A stretch of DNA of 64,000 nt from Terrimesophilobacter sp964651535 (GTDB lineage: Bacteria > Actinomycetota > Actinomycetes > Actinomycetales > Microbacteriaceae): assembly GCA_964651535.1 (NCBI GenBank), contig CAZYYE010000002.1, positions 806,001 through 870,000 of the forward strand, read 5' to 3'. Shown in pieces: positions 15,982 to 24,252 of the stretch. Each line of letters begins with the position of its first letter. The stretch's first letter is position 1. The position numbers and the translations under genes were made by a program. Below the pieces are notes generated by a model. That model ran no database searches, was not told the DNA's origin, and saw nothing but the letters and a program-made list of their open reading frames with translations.

Positions 15982-17693
15982 CGCGACGCTCCTTTCACGC
16001 TGTCATGGTCGGTGGCGGGCAGGGAAGTCGTCGGCCGGTCGCGGTCGTACACGACCTTCCCGCCGGACAGCGTCAACCGCACCCTCGCCCGGTCGATCTC
16101 CACGGTCGGGAACGCGAACAGGTTCCGATCGATCACTACGAGGTCGGCGAGGTATCCGGCCGCGATGCGCCCTGTATCCCGATCGAGCCCATTCACGAGG
16201 GCGCTGCCCCACGTGTACGCGGTGATCGCATCCGCGAGCGTGAGGCGTTGCTCGACGCGCCCGAGCGCGGGAACGACGGCCGGGTCCAGCGTTCGGTTCA
16301 CGCCGATGTGGATCGCGGCAATCGGATCGGGAGTCGACACCGGCCAGTCGCTGCCCGCGGCCAGAGTCGCACCGCTCTCCGCCAGCTCGCCGAACGGGTA
16401 GAGGCGATCCACGAGGTTCGGCTCGAGAAAGGGAATGGTCAATTCGTCGAGCTGCTCCTCGTGCATCGCCCACAGCATTTGGAGGTTCGCGATCGCCCCC
16501 AGTTGCGCGAATCGCGGGATGTCCCTCGGACTGACCACTTCGAGGTGCGCGAGGTGGTGGCGGTTGCCGCGATCGCCGTTCGCGGCGCGCGCGGCCGTGA
16601 TCGCATTGAGGGCCTCCGACACCGCCCGATCGCCGAGAGCATGGAAGTGCACCTGGAACCCGGCGTCATCAAGCGCAGTGACGAAACGCTTCAGGTCCTT
16701 CGGCGGGATGAAGGACAGTCCGGAGTTTTCCGTCACATGGCCCGTCGCATCCCGGTAGGGGGCGCTCAACGCCGCCGTGAAGTTCTCGGCGACGCCATCC
16801 ACCATGATCTTGACAGAGGACGCCCTGAACCTGCCCGTGGGGTCGGCCGCGGCTATGCGGTCACGCCGGGCCACGAGAGACTCGATCTGTTCGAGACCGC
16901 CGTCGCGTTCCCACCACAACGCGCCGACAACGCGCATCGTGAGCTCGCCCGCCGCGAGCGCGCCAAGGTACGTGTCCGTGGCGTCTTTCATCCCGAGACC
17001 GTTGCCGAGCATGGCGTCCTGCCACGCCGTGACGCCGAGCTCGTGGAGGTACGCCTGGGCGCGTCGAAGTCCGAGCGCGGCGAGTTCATCGGTCACCTCG
17101 GGCAGGAGCGCGGTCACCGCGTCCGACGCCCCCTCGTGGAGCGTGCCGGCTGGGTGCCCGGATGCGTCGCGCTCGATTCGGCCATCGGCCGGGTCCGGCG
17201 TGTCCCGCGTGATTCCCGCAAGCTCGAGGGCGCGGGAATTCACCCACACGCCGTGGTGGTCGCGGTTCAGGATCGCCGCCGGGCGGCCATCCGTCGCGGC
17301 ATCCAGAGCCTCGCGAGTTGGAGTTCCGCCGGGGAAGAACTCCATCGACCAGCCCGCGCCGATGATCCACTCCGGCTCTGGACGTGCTGCGCAGTAGTGC
17401 GCGATCAGCCGGTAACACTCTTCGGCGCTCGTCGCCTCGGTGAGGTCGCATTGCAAGAGTTCGGTGCCGCCGAATACGGGGTGGATGTGGGCATCCTGGA
17501 ATCCAGGGAGGATCAGTTCGCCTGCCGCGCTGCGCACCGCGGTGCCGGGTCCGATGAGGTCGGCGAGCTCGCCCGGGTCGCGCACGGCCATGATCCGCTC
17601 GCCCGCAATGGCGACGTCGGCAAGCGCTGGGCGCTCCATCCCGGCGGAATAGATCCAGCCGTCGATGAGCACGGAATCGGCGAAGCTTGACAC
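15978..17693 (-). CDS. Amidohydrolase family 3 protein (YtcJ-like)
   Basis: 571 residues, normal for this family. Metal-binding HxH at about residues 69 and 71 (DAHIHP), further ligands in HFHALGDRA and HLAHLEVV, and the catalytic Asp in GSDWPVSTPDP. Such enzymes hydrolyse amide or carbamate bonds in small molecules. GTG at 17693 has GAGGAGG upstream. It is the first gene of the operon with the NIPSNAP-like and monooxygenase genes, transcribed away from tetR. A promoter (TTGACA-N18-TACATT) lies at 17753-17782. Confidence 0.88.
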   Translation of the reverse strand: MSSFADSVLIDGWIYSAGMERPALADVAIAGERIMAVRDPGELADLIGPGTAVRSAAGELILPGFQDAHIHPVFGGTELLQCDLTEATSAEECYRLIAHYCAARPEPEWIIGAGWSMEFFPGGTPTREALDAATDGRPAAILNRDHHGVWVNSRALELAGITRDTPDPADGRIERDASGHPAGTLHEGASDAVTALLPEVTDELAALGLRRAQAYLHELGVTAWQDAMLGNGLGMKDATDTYLGALAAGELTMRVVGALWWERDGGLEQIESLVARRDRIAAADPTGRFRASSVKIMVDGVAENFTAALSAPYRDATGHVTENSGLSFIPPKDLKRFVTALDDAGFQVHFHALGDRAVSEALNAITAARAANGDRGNRHHLAHLEVVSPRDIPRFAQLGAIANLQMLWAMHEEQLDELTIPFLEPNLVDRLYPFGELAESGATLAAGSDWPVSTPDPIAAIHIGVNRTLDPAVVPALGRVEQRLTLADAITAYTWGSALVNGLDRDTGRIAAGYLADLVVIDRNLFAFPTVEIDRARVRLTLSGGKVVYDRDRPTTSLPATDHDSVKGASR

Positions 17694-17752
17694 GGTTGCC
17701 TCCTCACGGCGCACGGGAGCGCCAGCCGGCATCGACGCTGGCGCCACTGTGC

Positions 17753-17818
17753 AATGTACGCGCTGGACGGCGTGTCTGTCAACATTGTTGACAACGGTGT
17801 TGCGGGTTGTGGGACAAT
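17753..17818. promoter_or_regulatory. Divergent promoters with a perfect TetR-type operator
   Basis: TGTCAACA-T-TGTTGACA (17777-17793) is a perfect 17-bp palindrome. Its two ends are the -35 boxes of two promoters. Leftward: TTGACA (17782-17777), 18 bases, TACATT (17758-17753), serving the amidohydrolase operon. Rightward: TTGACA (17788-17793), 19 bases, GACAAT (17813-17818), then 6 bases to the tetR ATG. One bound dimer would hide both -35 boxes. Confidence 0.8.
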
Positions 17819-17824
17819 GCCATC

Positions 17825-18550
17825 ATGACGTCACGCCTAAACAGCACCGCGGTCGAGCACTCCGAACCGTCGCGGCTGAGCCGCGAATCGATCGTCGAGG
17901 CGGGGTTGCAGATCGCGTCCCGACCAGGCACCGCGTCCGTCACGGTGCGGGATCTCGGCAAGCAACTGGGCGTCGATCCCACCGCGGTGTACCGCCACTT
18001 TCGCAACAAGGAAGAGCTCATGTCCGCGCTCCTGGAGCGCCTCATCTCCATGGTGACAGCGCGCGCCACCGTCGATCGGCGTGACTGGAAGGCCGCGCTC
18101 ACCGAGCTATCCGACAACCTGCTGACCGCGTACCTCGAGTATCCAGCTGTGGCTGCCGAAGCGGCGATCCTCTCCACCGGCGGGACTGCGGAGCTCGACG
18201 GCATCGAGTTCATCCTCAGCTGCCTCACGCGGGCCGGGCTCGACGGCGACGAGCTGATCGAGTACTACCAGCTGTTCTCGAGCCACCTGCTCGCATTCGG
18301 GTCCATCATCGCGCAAACGGAGATCGCCCAATCGCAGCGCGGTGGCGACCGGGACCGCGCCTACGTGCCGGAGACCGTCGGCGCGACGCATACCGGCCAC
18401 CCGACGACCGCCGCGTACCGGGAACAACTCCTGAACCTGGACGACTTTTCCGTATACCGCACGGGCATCCGGATGATCCTCGACGCTGCGGCGGCGGCGG
18501 GCGCCGCACGGTCGGGCAACACTGATCACTCCCGCCACACCACCTCCTGA
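17825..18550 (+). CDS. TetR-family regulator of the adjacent catabolic operon
   Basis: 241 residues. The N-terminal helix-turn-helix (VTVRDLGKQLGVDPTAVYRH, about residues 40-60) is typical of TetR, and the rest is a helical ligand-binding domain. It is divergent from the amidohydrolase operon and the shared region has a perfect palindrome, so it likely represses both. ATG at 17825 is preferred over a TTG at 17807 because the -10 box ends 6 bases before it (leaderless). The last codons lie inside a dispersed repeat (18541-18562). Confidence 0.88.
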   Translation: MTSRLNSTAVEHSEPSRLSRESIVEAGLQIASRPGTASVTVRDLGKQLGVDPTAVYRHFRNKEELMSALLERLISMVTARATVDRRDWKAALTELSDNLLTAYLEYPAVAAEAAILSTGGTAELDGIEFILSCLTRAGLDGDELIEYYQLFSSHLLAFGSIIAQTEIAQSQRGGDRDRAYVPETVGATHTGHPTTAAYREQLLNLDDFSVYRTGIRMILDAAAAAGAARSGNTDHSRHTTS

Positions 18551-18562
18551 ATGATGAAAGCC
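18541..18562 (+). repeat. Dispersed 22-base repeat, lone copy
   Basis: CACCTCCTGAATGATGAAAG followed by CC, spanning the tetR stop codon. The same 22 bases occur inverted at 50985-51006 and nearly the same at 51045-51066. It begins with CACCTCCT, the anti-Shine-Dalgarno core of 16S rRNA; this may be chance. Confidence 0.7.
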
Positions 18563-18588
18563 AGGTACGCGGAGGGCGAACGCGGAAA

Positions 18589-18615
18589 CTGGCACTCTCG
18601 GGTGGAGAGTGCTAA
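18589..18615 (+). promoter_or_regulatory. CIRCE element (HrcA operator) of hsp20
   Basis: CTGGCACTC-N9-GAGTGCTAA, against the consensus TTAGCACTC-N9-GAGTGCTAA: right arm perfect, left arm with two changes. A possible -10 (TAATTT, 18613-18618) overlaps its right arm, so bound HrcA would block the promoter. Confidence 0.9.
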
Positions 18616-18625
18616 TTTAGAGGTA

Positions 18626-18646
18626 GTTGAGTCGAGTGGACTCAAG
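18626..18646 (+). promoter_or_regulatory. HAIR element (HspR operator) of hsp20
   Basis: GTTGAGT-N7-ACTCAAG, 13 of 14 positions of the HAIR consensus CTTGAGT-N7-ACTCAAG, 10 bases after the CIRCE and 18 bases before the hsp20 start. It implies a second repressor, HspR, on the same gene. Confidence 0.85.
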
Positions 18647-18664
18647 TATTGAAGGAGTGATGAA

Positions 18665-19093
18665 ATGGCTATGTTGTTTGATCCGTTCCGCGAACTGGAC
18701 CGTCTCGCTTCGAGCCTCATGGACTCGCGGCAGGGGCCCCGTCTCATGCCGATCGACCTGCACAAGGATGGCGATCTGTACATCCTGAACGCCGACCTGC
18801 CCGGCATCGACCCGGGCTCGGTGGACCTCGACATCGACGGGCAGTTGCTCACGATCCGCGCAGAGCGCACCCCACGCGGCGACGACGTCAAGTGGCTTGC
18901 GCACGAGCGCCCGAGCGGTTCGTTCCTGCGCCAGCTGAACCTGGGTGACGGAATCGACACCGAGAAGATCAGCGCAAGTTACGACAACGGCGTGCTGAGC
19001 GTCATGATCCCGGTGAGCGAGAAAGCCAAGCCGCGCAAGATCGCGGTCCAGGCCGCAGGCTCGGAGACTCCCGTCGAAGTGACGGCCGGGTAG
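18665..19093 (+). CDS. Small heat-shock protein, Hsp20/alpha-crystallin
   Basis: 142 residues. An ATP-independent chaperone that holds unfolding proteins. The alpha-crystallin domain spans about residues 30-125 (DLHKDGDLYILNADLPGID, then GQLLTIRAER and SYDNGVLSVMIP); the short C-terminal tail has no clear I-x-I motif. GGAG precedes the ATG at 18665. Its promoter carries both a CIRCE and a HAIR element, so control by HrcA and HspR is expected. A bidirectional terminator follows. Confidence 0.93.
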   Translation: MAMLFDPFRELDRLASSLMDSRQGPRLMPIDLHKDGDLYILNADLPGIDPGSVDLDIDGQLLTIRAERTPRGDDVKWLAHERPSGSFLRQLNLGDGIDTEKISASYDNGVLSVMIPVSEKAKPRKIAVQAAGSETPVEVTAG

Positions 19094-19111
19094 TTGACGG
19101 CAAAGACAAGC

Positions 19112-19138
19112 AAAGGCTGGGGCACTGCCCCGGCCTTT
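19112..19138. terminator. Bidirectional terminator between hsp20 and the P-type ATPase
   Basis: AAAGGCTGGGGCA (19112-19124), a one-base loop centre, then TGCCCCGGCCTTT (19126-19138). The stem is complete with one wobble and ends in A and T runs on both sides. The stop codon of the ATPase gene (19137-19139) overlaps its right end. Confidence 0.85.
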
Positions 19139-21035
19139 ACTTTTGTTCCACTGCCTCGGCGTCGCGCGGCCTCCCGACAGGTTCGGGGGCTGCCGGCGCT
19201 GTCGCACGCGGCCCACCGAGCGCGCGCAAGGCATTGAGAATCGTCGCGAGATCGACGACCTCCTGAAGCGCCGCGCCCACGATGGCAGGCAGGAACCCGA
19301 ACGCGCCGACCAACATGAGACCCACGCTCAAGGCAATGCCCAGCCAAATGCTCTGCAACGCGACGCGCATTGTCCGCTTGCCGATGGCCATCGCCTCGGC
19401 CGTCTTCGAAATGTCATCCAGCACGATCACGACGTCGGCGGATTCGCTGGCCGCCGTTGCCCCTCTGGCCCCCATCGCGATCCCGACATCCGCCACCGCG
19501 AGCACGGGGGCGTCATTGACCCCGTCCCCCACCATGATCACGGGCCGCCCTGGAATCGACTTCAGAATCTCGACCTTGTCTTCCGGCAGCAGTTCGGCGT
19601 GCACTTCCTGCAAGCCCAAATCAGCGGCGACGTGGCGCGCTGTCTCCGCTGCGTCGCCCGTGAGCATCAGGAATCTCTCGACCCCGAGCTTCTCGAACGT
19701 CGCGATCGTCGACCCGGCGTTCTCCCGCACCCGGTCGCTCAACACGACCGCCCCCGCGAACGCGCCATCGACGGCGACATAGACCGACATCTCGCCGCTC
19801 GCGATCGACGTGGCCACCGCATCCGGAGCGTGCTCCGCGACGAAGAGGAGCTTGCCGACGACGACTTTGCGTCCGTCGATCACGGCGACGACGCCGTTGG
19901 TCGCCTCCTCGCGAGCGCTCGTGACGCTCAGGATCGAAATCCCCCGATCCTGCGCGGCATCGACGATGGCGGTCGCGAGCACGTGCGAGGAATGCGTCTC
20001 AGCGGAGGCGACGAGGGCGAACAGCTCGTCCTCGGAGAACCCTCCGGAAGGACGCACGGCGACAACGCTCGGGTCCCCGTGCGTGAGCGTCCCCGTCTTG
20101 TCGAACGCGACCGTGCGCGCGCGGGACAACTTCTCCAGAGTTCCGCCGCCCTTCACGATGATCCCGAAACGGGATGCCCGGCTCATTCCGCCCATGAACG
20201 CGACGGGAGCGGCGATGAGCAGGGGACACGGCGTCGCGACGACGAGCACCTCGGCGAACCGCACGGGGTCGCCGGACAACAGCCAGGCCAGCCCGGCAAT
20301 GAGAAGAGAGACTGCGGTGAAGGGGACGGCGTAACGATCCGCGAGGCGAACGAGCGGCGCCTTGCTCTCGGCCGCATCCGCGACGAGCGCGACGATGCGC
20401 TGGTACTGGCTGTCCTGCGCGAGGGCACTTGCCTGCATGATGACGGCGTGCTCGCCATTGAGGGAGCCACTCAGGATCGCCTCGCCCTTTGCGCGCTCCA
20501 CCGGGAGGCTTTCGCCCGTGAGGGATGACTGGTCGAACGTGCCCGAATCCGACTCGAGAATCCCGTCAACCGGCACCAACTCGGAAGGACGCACGAGAAG
20601 CCGATCCCCGATTCCAACATCCGATACCGAAATGTCTTCGATGCTTCCCGCGTCGTCGACGAGTCGGTGCGCAGATTGCGGCGAGCGATCCAGGAGCGAC
20701 TTCATTTCGCGCCTGGCCCTGCCGGCCGCGTAGACCTCGAGTGCCTCTCCGCCGGAGAGCATGAGCACGATCACGAGGCTCGCCCAGTACTCGCCGACCC
20801 ACACCGTGGCGATGATCGCCATGATGGCGAGCACGTCGATCCCCCACTGGCCGCCGATGAGGTTCTTGATCATGTCCCACGCCTGCATCGCCGCGACAAT
20901 GAGTGCGAATCCGCTGATGATCCACTGCGCCGCCGTCGCATTGCCGGCAATCGAGAGACCACCGCCGACCGCGGCGACGAGCACGGTGATCGCGACGATC
21001 GGGTATTTGCGAATTGCCGCACCAAGCCAGGTCAT
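19137..21035 (-). CDS. P1B-like heavy-metal P-type ATPase with atypical motifs
   Basis: 632 residues with no N-terminal metal-binding domain. Actuator TGES at about 173-176, phosphorylated Asp about 312 (DKTGT), hinge VGDGVNDAPV. The membrane metal site is TPCP (about 268-271) instead of the common CPC, CPH or SPC, and the nucleotide-binding HP dipeptide of P1B pumps appears as HV (SSHVLA). The ATPase is therefore intact but of an unusual subgroup; the transported metal cannot be named. ATG at 21035 lacks a clear ribosome binding site. It is not near the csoR operon. Confidence 0.85.
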   Translation of the reverse strand: MTWLGAAIRKYPIVAITVLVAAVGGGLSIAGNATAAQWIISGFALIVAAMQAWDMIKNLIGGQWGIDVLAIMAIIATVWVGEYWASLVIVLMLSGGEALEVYAAGRARREMKSLLDRSPQSAHRLVDDAGSIEDISVSDVGIGDRLLVRPSELVPVDGILESDSGTFDQSSLTGESLPVERAKGEAILSGSLNGEHAVIMQASALAQDSQYQRIVALVADAAESKAPLVRLADRYAVPFTAVSLLIAGLAWLLSGDPVRFAEVLVVATPCPLLIAAPVAFMGGMSRASRFGIIVKGGGTLEKLSRARTVAFDKTGTLTHGDPSVVAVRPSGGFSEDELFALVASAETHSSHVLATAIVDAAQDRGISILSVTSAREEATNGVVAVIDGRKVVVGKLLFVAEHAPDAVATSIASGEMSVYVAVDGAFAGAVVLSDRVRENAGSTIATFEKLGVERFLMLTGDAAETARHVAADLGLQEVHAELLPEDKVEILKSIPGRPVIMVGDGVNDAPVLAVADVGIAMGARGATAASESADVVIVLDDISKTAEAMAIGKRTMRVALQSIWLGIALSVGLMLVGAFGFLPAIVGAALQEVVDLATILNALRALGGPRATAPAAPEPVGRPRDAEAVEQK

Positions 21036-21134
21036 GGCTTAAGTACTACTCCGAAGCCCCTCGCCTCTCCACCAAGGCAAGGCTCGCCTCATCCCGGATG
21101 GTGCCGCCGATGAGTGCCACCGCCAGGGCGATGC

Positions 21135-22349
21135 TCAGCCCAGTCGCGCCTTCAGGTTGTCGGCGAGCGCGGCGAGGAACTCCTCCGTCGTCAGGTAGCC
21201 CTGGTCCCCGCCGACGAGCAGCGCGAGATCCTTCGTCATCTTGCCAGACTCGACCGTCGTGACGACGACATCCTCGAGCGTGTGCGAGAAGTCGATGAGC
21301 GCCTGGTTGCCGTCGAGCTTTCCACGGTGGGCAAGGGCGCGGGTCCACGCGTAGATCGAGGCGATGGGATTCGTGGATGTGGGCTTGCCCGCCTGGTGCT
21401 GGCGGTAGTGGCGCGTGACGGTGCCGTGCGCGGCCTCCGCCTCGACGATCTTGCCATCCGGTGTCGTGAGCACGCTCGTCATCAGGCCGAGAGAACCGAA
21501 GCCCTGCGCGACGGTGTCGGACTGCACGTCGCCGTCATAGTTCTTGCACGCCCACACGTAGCCGCCTTCCCACTTGAGGGACGCAGCAACCATGTCGTCG
21601 ATGAGCCGGTGCTCGTACGTGAGTCCGGCCGCGTCGAACTTCGCCTTGAACTCGCTTTCGAACACCTCGGCGAACAGATCCTTGAAGCGGCCGTCATAGG
21701 CCTTCAGGATCGTGTTCTTCGTCGAAAGGTACACGGGGTACCCGCGGTCGAGGCCGTACGCGAGCGAAGCGCGCGCGAAGTCGCGGATCGAGTCGTCGAG
21801 GTTGTACATGCCCATCGCTACGCCCGAGCCCGGCGACTGGAACACCTCGAAGCTCTGCGGCTCGCTTCCGTCCTTCGGCGTGAACGTCATGGTGAGGGTG
21901 CCTTCGCCCTCGAAACGGAAGTCGGTCGCGCGGTACTGGTCGCCGAACGCGTGGCGGCCGATGATGATGGGTTTGTTCCAGCCGGGCACGAGTCGCGGGA
22001 TGTTGGAGATGATGATCGGCTCGCGGAAGATCGTGCCGCCCAGGATGTTGCGGATCGTGCCGTTCGGGCTGCGCCACATCTTCTTGAGGCCGAACTCTTC
22101 GACGCGGGCCTCATCCGGCGTGATCGTCGCGCACTTCACGCCGACGCCGTGCTTGCGGATGGCGTGCGCGGCGTCGATCGTGATCTGGTCGTCGGTCTCG
22201 TCGCGCTTCTGAATCCCGAGGTCGTAGTACTCGAGGTTGATGTCGAGATAGGGGTGAATGAGCGTCTCTTTGATGGCGTGCCAGATGATGCGGGTCATCT
22301 CGTCGCCATCGAGTTCGACGACGGTTCCCTCAACCTTGATTTTCGACAC
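21135..22349 (-). CDS. icd: NADP-dependent isocitrate dehydrogenase
   Basis: 404 residues, the homodimeric type shared by eukaryotes and many actinobacteria. It oxidises isocitrate to 2-oxoglutarate in the TCA cycle. Visible: VELDGDEMTRIIW, the substrate-binding SPNGTIRNILGGTIFREP, and the NADP/active-site region AAHGTVTRHY. The GTG at 22349 is chosen for its GAGGAG site; an in-frame start 18 bases upstream is less likely. Confidence 0.95.
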   Translation of the reverse strand: MSKIKVEGTVVELDGDEMTRIIWHAIKETLIHPYLDINLEYYDLGIQKRDETDDQITIDAAHAIRKHGVGVKCATITPDEARVEEFGLKKMWRSPNGTIRNILGGTIFREPIIISNIPRLVPGWNKPIIIGRHAFGDQYRATDFRFEGEGTLTMTFTPKDGSEPQSFEVFQSPGSGVAMGMYNLDDSIRDFARASLAYGLDRGYPVYLSTKNTILKAYDGRFKDLFAEVFESEFKAKFDAAGLTYEHRLIDDMVAASLKWEGGYVWACKNYDGDVQSDTVAQGFGSLGLMTSVLTTPDGKIVEAEAAHGTVTRHYRQHQAGKPTSTNPIASIYAWTRALAHRGKLDGNQALIDFSHTLEDVVVTTVESGKMTKDLALLVGGDQGYLTTEEFLAALADNLKARLG

Positions 22350-22442
22350 TGGGTTCTCCTCGCGCACAACACGTCAGATTTGGGGATGGGGGCTTTGCCC
22401 CGGCCGACTGGGCCGCCAACCAGCTTACAGGCAACCCGGAAT

Positions 22443-22460
22443 TATCTCGACATCAAGATA
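22443..22460. promoter_or_regulatory. Imperfect palindrome between icd and the GNAT gene
   Basis: TATCTCGACATCAAGATA, arms TATCTCGA and TCAAGATA with one mismatch around CA. It lies 94 bases upstream of icd and 41 bases upstream of the GNAT gene. AT-rich ends and size fit a dimeric regulator; which one is not known. Confidence 0.5.
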
Positions 22461-22500
22461 TCTCTAGGTTACTCTCGCCGGGTGTGGTTAGCCTGTCATC

Positions 22501-22953
22501 ATGGCCAACCTGAGACTCGAAGAGCTTTCCGCGAGCAACGCCCTCGCAGCGAACAAACTGACGCTGCGGCGCGGACAGGAGCAGTTCGTCGTTCCGCCGA
22601 CCTACGCGATCGCTGACGCGTACCTCGACCCGACGACGACATGGCCCCGGGTCGTGCTCAAGGACGACAAGGTGGTCGGGTTCATTCGAGGCAACTTCGA
22701 CGAGGATGCGGTGGAAGAAGAATTCCGCAGTTGCGTGTGGCGGGTCCATGTTTCCGCGGATGACCAGGGGCAGGGCATCGGGACGTTCGCCGTGCTCGCG
22801 CTCGCGGATGAAGCCCGCCAGCGCGGATTCAAGCGCCTCACCGCGCTGTGGGAACCCGGCGACGACGGTCCGGAGGCATTCTTCACGAACATCGGATTCG
22901 TCGTCGAGCGGGAAACACAATACGGCGAGAAGTTCGGCGTACTCACGCTGTAG
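22501..22953 (+). CDS. GNAT-family N-acetyltransferase
   Basis: 150 residues. The acetyl-CoA loop (motif A) is VHVSADDQGQGIGTFAVLAL, and a C-terminal FFTNIGFVVERETQYG is typical of GNAT proteins that acetylate small molecules or peptides. The substrate is not predictable. The next gene's ATG follows its stop codon directly, so the two are co-transcribed. Confidence 0.85.
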   Translation: MANLRLEELSASNALAANKLTLRRGQEQFVVPPTYAIADAYLDPTTTWPRVVLKDDKVVGFIRGNFDEDAVEEEFRSCVWRVHVSADDQGQGIGTFAVLALADEARQRGFKRLTALWEPGDDGPEAFFTNIGFVVERETQYGEKFGVLTL

Positions 22954-23259
22954 ATGACGCCCTCCGCAGATTTCGTGTCGCGAGTGATCTCCGTGGTCGA
23001 ATCCATTCCGCCAGGGAGAGTCATGGCGTACGGCGACGTTGCGGCGGCCGTCGGGTCGCGAGCGGCCAGGGCGGTTGGCCAGGTGATGGCCTACTACGGA
23101 AGCGACCTCCCCTGGTGGCGGGTGATCCGCGCGAGCGGGCAGCCGCCGCTGTGCCACGACGACGAGGCTCTCCCGCACTACAAAGCGGAGGGCACCCCGC
23201 TGAACCCCACGGCATCCGGATACCGGATAAACATTCGGATCGCCCGCTACCGTCCCTGA
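22954..23259 (+). CDS. Alkyltransferase-like protein (ATL), MGMT fold without the catalytic Cys
   Basis: 101 residues covering the DNA-binding half of O6-methylguanine methyltransferases (IPPGRVMAYGDVAAAVG). The PCHR motif that carries the methyl-accepting Cys is PWWRVI here, so it cannot repair by transfer. ATL proteins with Trp at this place bind O6-alkylguanine and flag it for nucleotide excision repair. The second Trp replaces the His usually found in PWHR. The ATG follows the GNAT stop with no gap. Confidence 0.88.
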   Translation: MTPSADFVSRVISVVESIPPGRVMAYGDVAAAVGSRAARAVGQVMAYYGSDLPWWRVIRASGQPPLCHDDEALPHYKAEGTPLNPTASGYRINIRIARYRP

Positions 23260-23284
23260 AACTCGCGCCGCACAAGGAGATCTC

Positions 23285-24238
23285 ATGCAACCGCCGCCTC
23301 CCGTCGATTCGACCCTGAGCGCCATCGGAAACACCCCCGTCATCAAGCTCCGCCACGTCGTACCGGAGAACAGCGCGGACGTGTTCATCAAGCTCGAGTC
23401 GGTGAACCCCACCGGCTCCTACAAGGATCGAATGGCGCTCGCCATGATCGAGGAAGCCGAGAAACGCGGAACTCTGCGCCCAGGGATGACGGTCGTGGAA
23501 TACACGGGCGGAAGCACGGGATCCTCTCTCGCCATGGTGTGCGCTGCGAAGGGCTATCGGTTTCGCGTCGTTTCCTCTGACGCGTTTGCGGACGAGAAGC
23601 TCAAGACCATGCGCGCATTCGGCGCCGAACTGGAGATCGTGCACTCACCGACCGGTGCAATTACTCCGGACCTCATCCCGGCGATGATGGAGCTCGCGAA
23701 GGAGATCGGGTCCCGTGACGACTGCTACCGCACAGACCAGTTCAACAACCGCGATTCTGTGACCGGTTACGCGGGCATCGGCCGCGAACTGCTCGCCCAG
23801 TTCCCCGACGGATTCGACGCTTTCTGCGGCGCCGTCGGCACAGGGGGAATGCTCATGGGTGTGGCCGGCGTGCTGAGGGCGAGTCTGCCCGACATCCGAA
23901 TTTCGGCGCTCGAGCCTGCCTCCTCTCCGGTCATTTCGGGCGGTGTCGCGGGGGAACACCACGTGGAGGGCATCGGAGTCGGATTCATCCCGCCACTGCT
24001 CGATGAATCTCTGTACGACGAGGCCCGAGGGATCCAGGAAGCCGAGGCACGCGAAATGTGCCGGCGACTCGCGAAGGAGGAGGGGGTCCTCGTGGGAGTT
24101 TCCTCCGGATTGAACGTCGCAGGTGCGCTGCAGCTCGCCCGCGAACTGGGGCCGGGAAAAGCCGTTGTCACGGTCGCCTGCGACACGGGCCTGAAGTACC
24201 TTGCCGGGGACCTGTTCGGCGAGCAGTCGGGATCCTGA
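23285..24238 (+). CDS. Cysteine synthase-family PLP enzyme
   Basis: 317 residues, fold type II PLP enzyme. The PLP lysine is in NPTGSYKDRM, the substrate loop is TGGSTGSS and the phosphate loop is GTGGMLMG. The family makes cysteine from O-acetylserine, or cystathionine and related products. It differs from standard CysK in the loops (GSTGSS rather than TSGNTG), so the acceptor is uncertain. AAGGAG precedes the ATG at 23285. It may be co-transcribed with the two genes upstream (25-base gap). Confidence 0.85.
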   Translation: MQPPPPVDSTLSAIGNTPVIKLRHVVPENSADVFIKLESVNPTGSYKDRMALAMIEEAEKRGTLRPGMTVVEYTGGSTGSSLAMVCAAKGYRFRVVSSDAFADEKLKTMRAFGAELEIVHSPTGAITPDLIPAMMELAKEIGSRDDCYRTDQFNNRDSVTGYAGIGRELLAQFPDGFDAFCGAVGTGGMLMGVAGVLRASLPDIRISALEPASSPVISGGVAGEHHVEGIGVGFIPPLLDESLYDEARGIQEAEAREMCRRLAKEEGVLVGVSSGLNVAGALQLARELGPGKAVVTVACDTGLKYLAGDLFGEQSGS

Positions 24239-24252
24239 CCCCTCGCGGGAAG

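Noticed and set aside
21046..21134. Short protein-like stretch (ALIGGTIRDEASLALVE) between icd and the P-type ATPase
   Set aside because: Only about 30 residues, no start or ribosome binding site; it could be a gene remnant but there is not enough to support it.
22376..22420. GC-rich short hairpin (GGGGC-TTT-GCCCC) upstream of icd
   Set aside because: Five to six pairs only and on the 5' side of the gene; no riboswitch features and it may be chance in GC-rich DNA.
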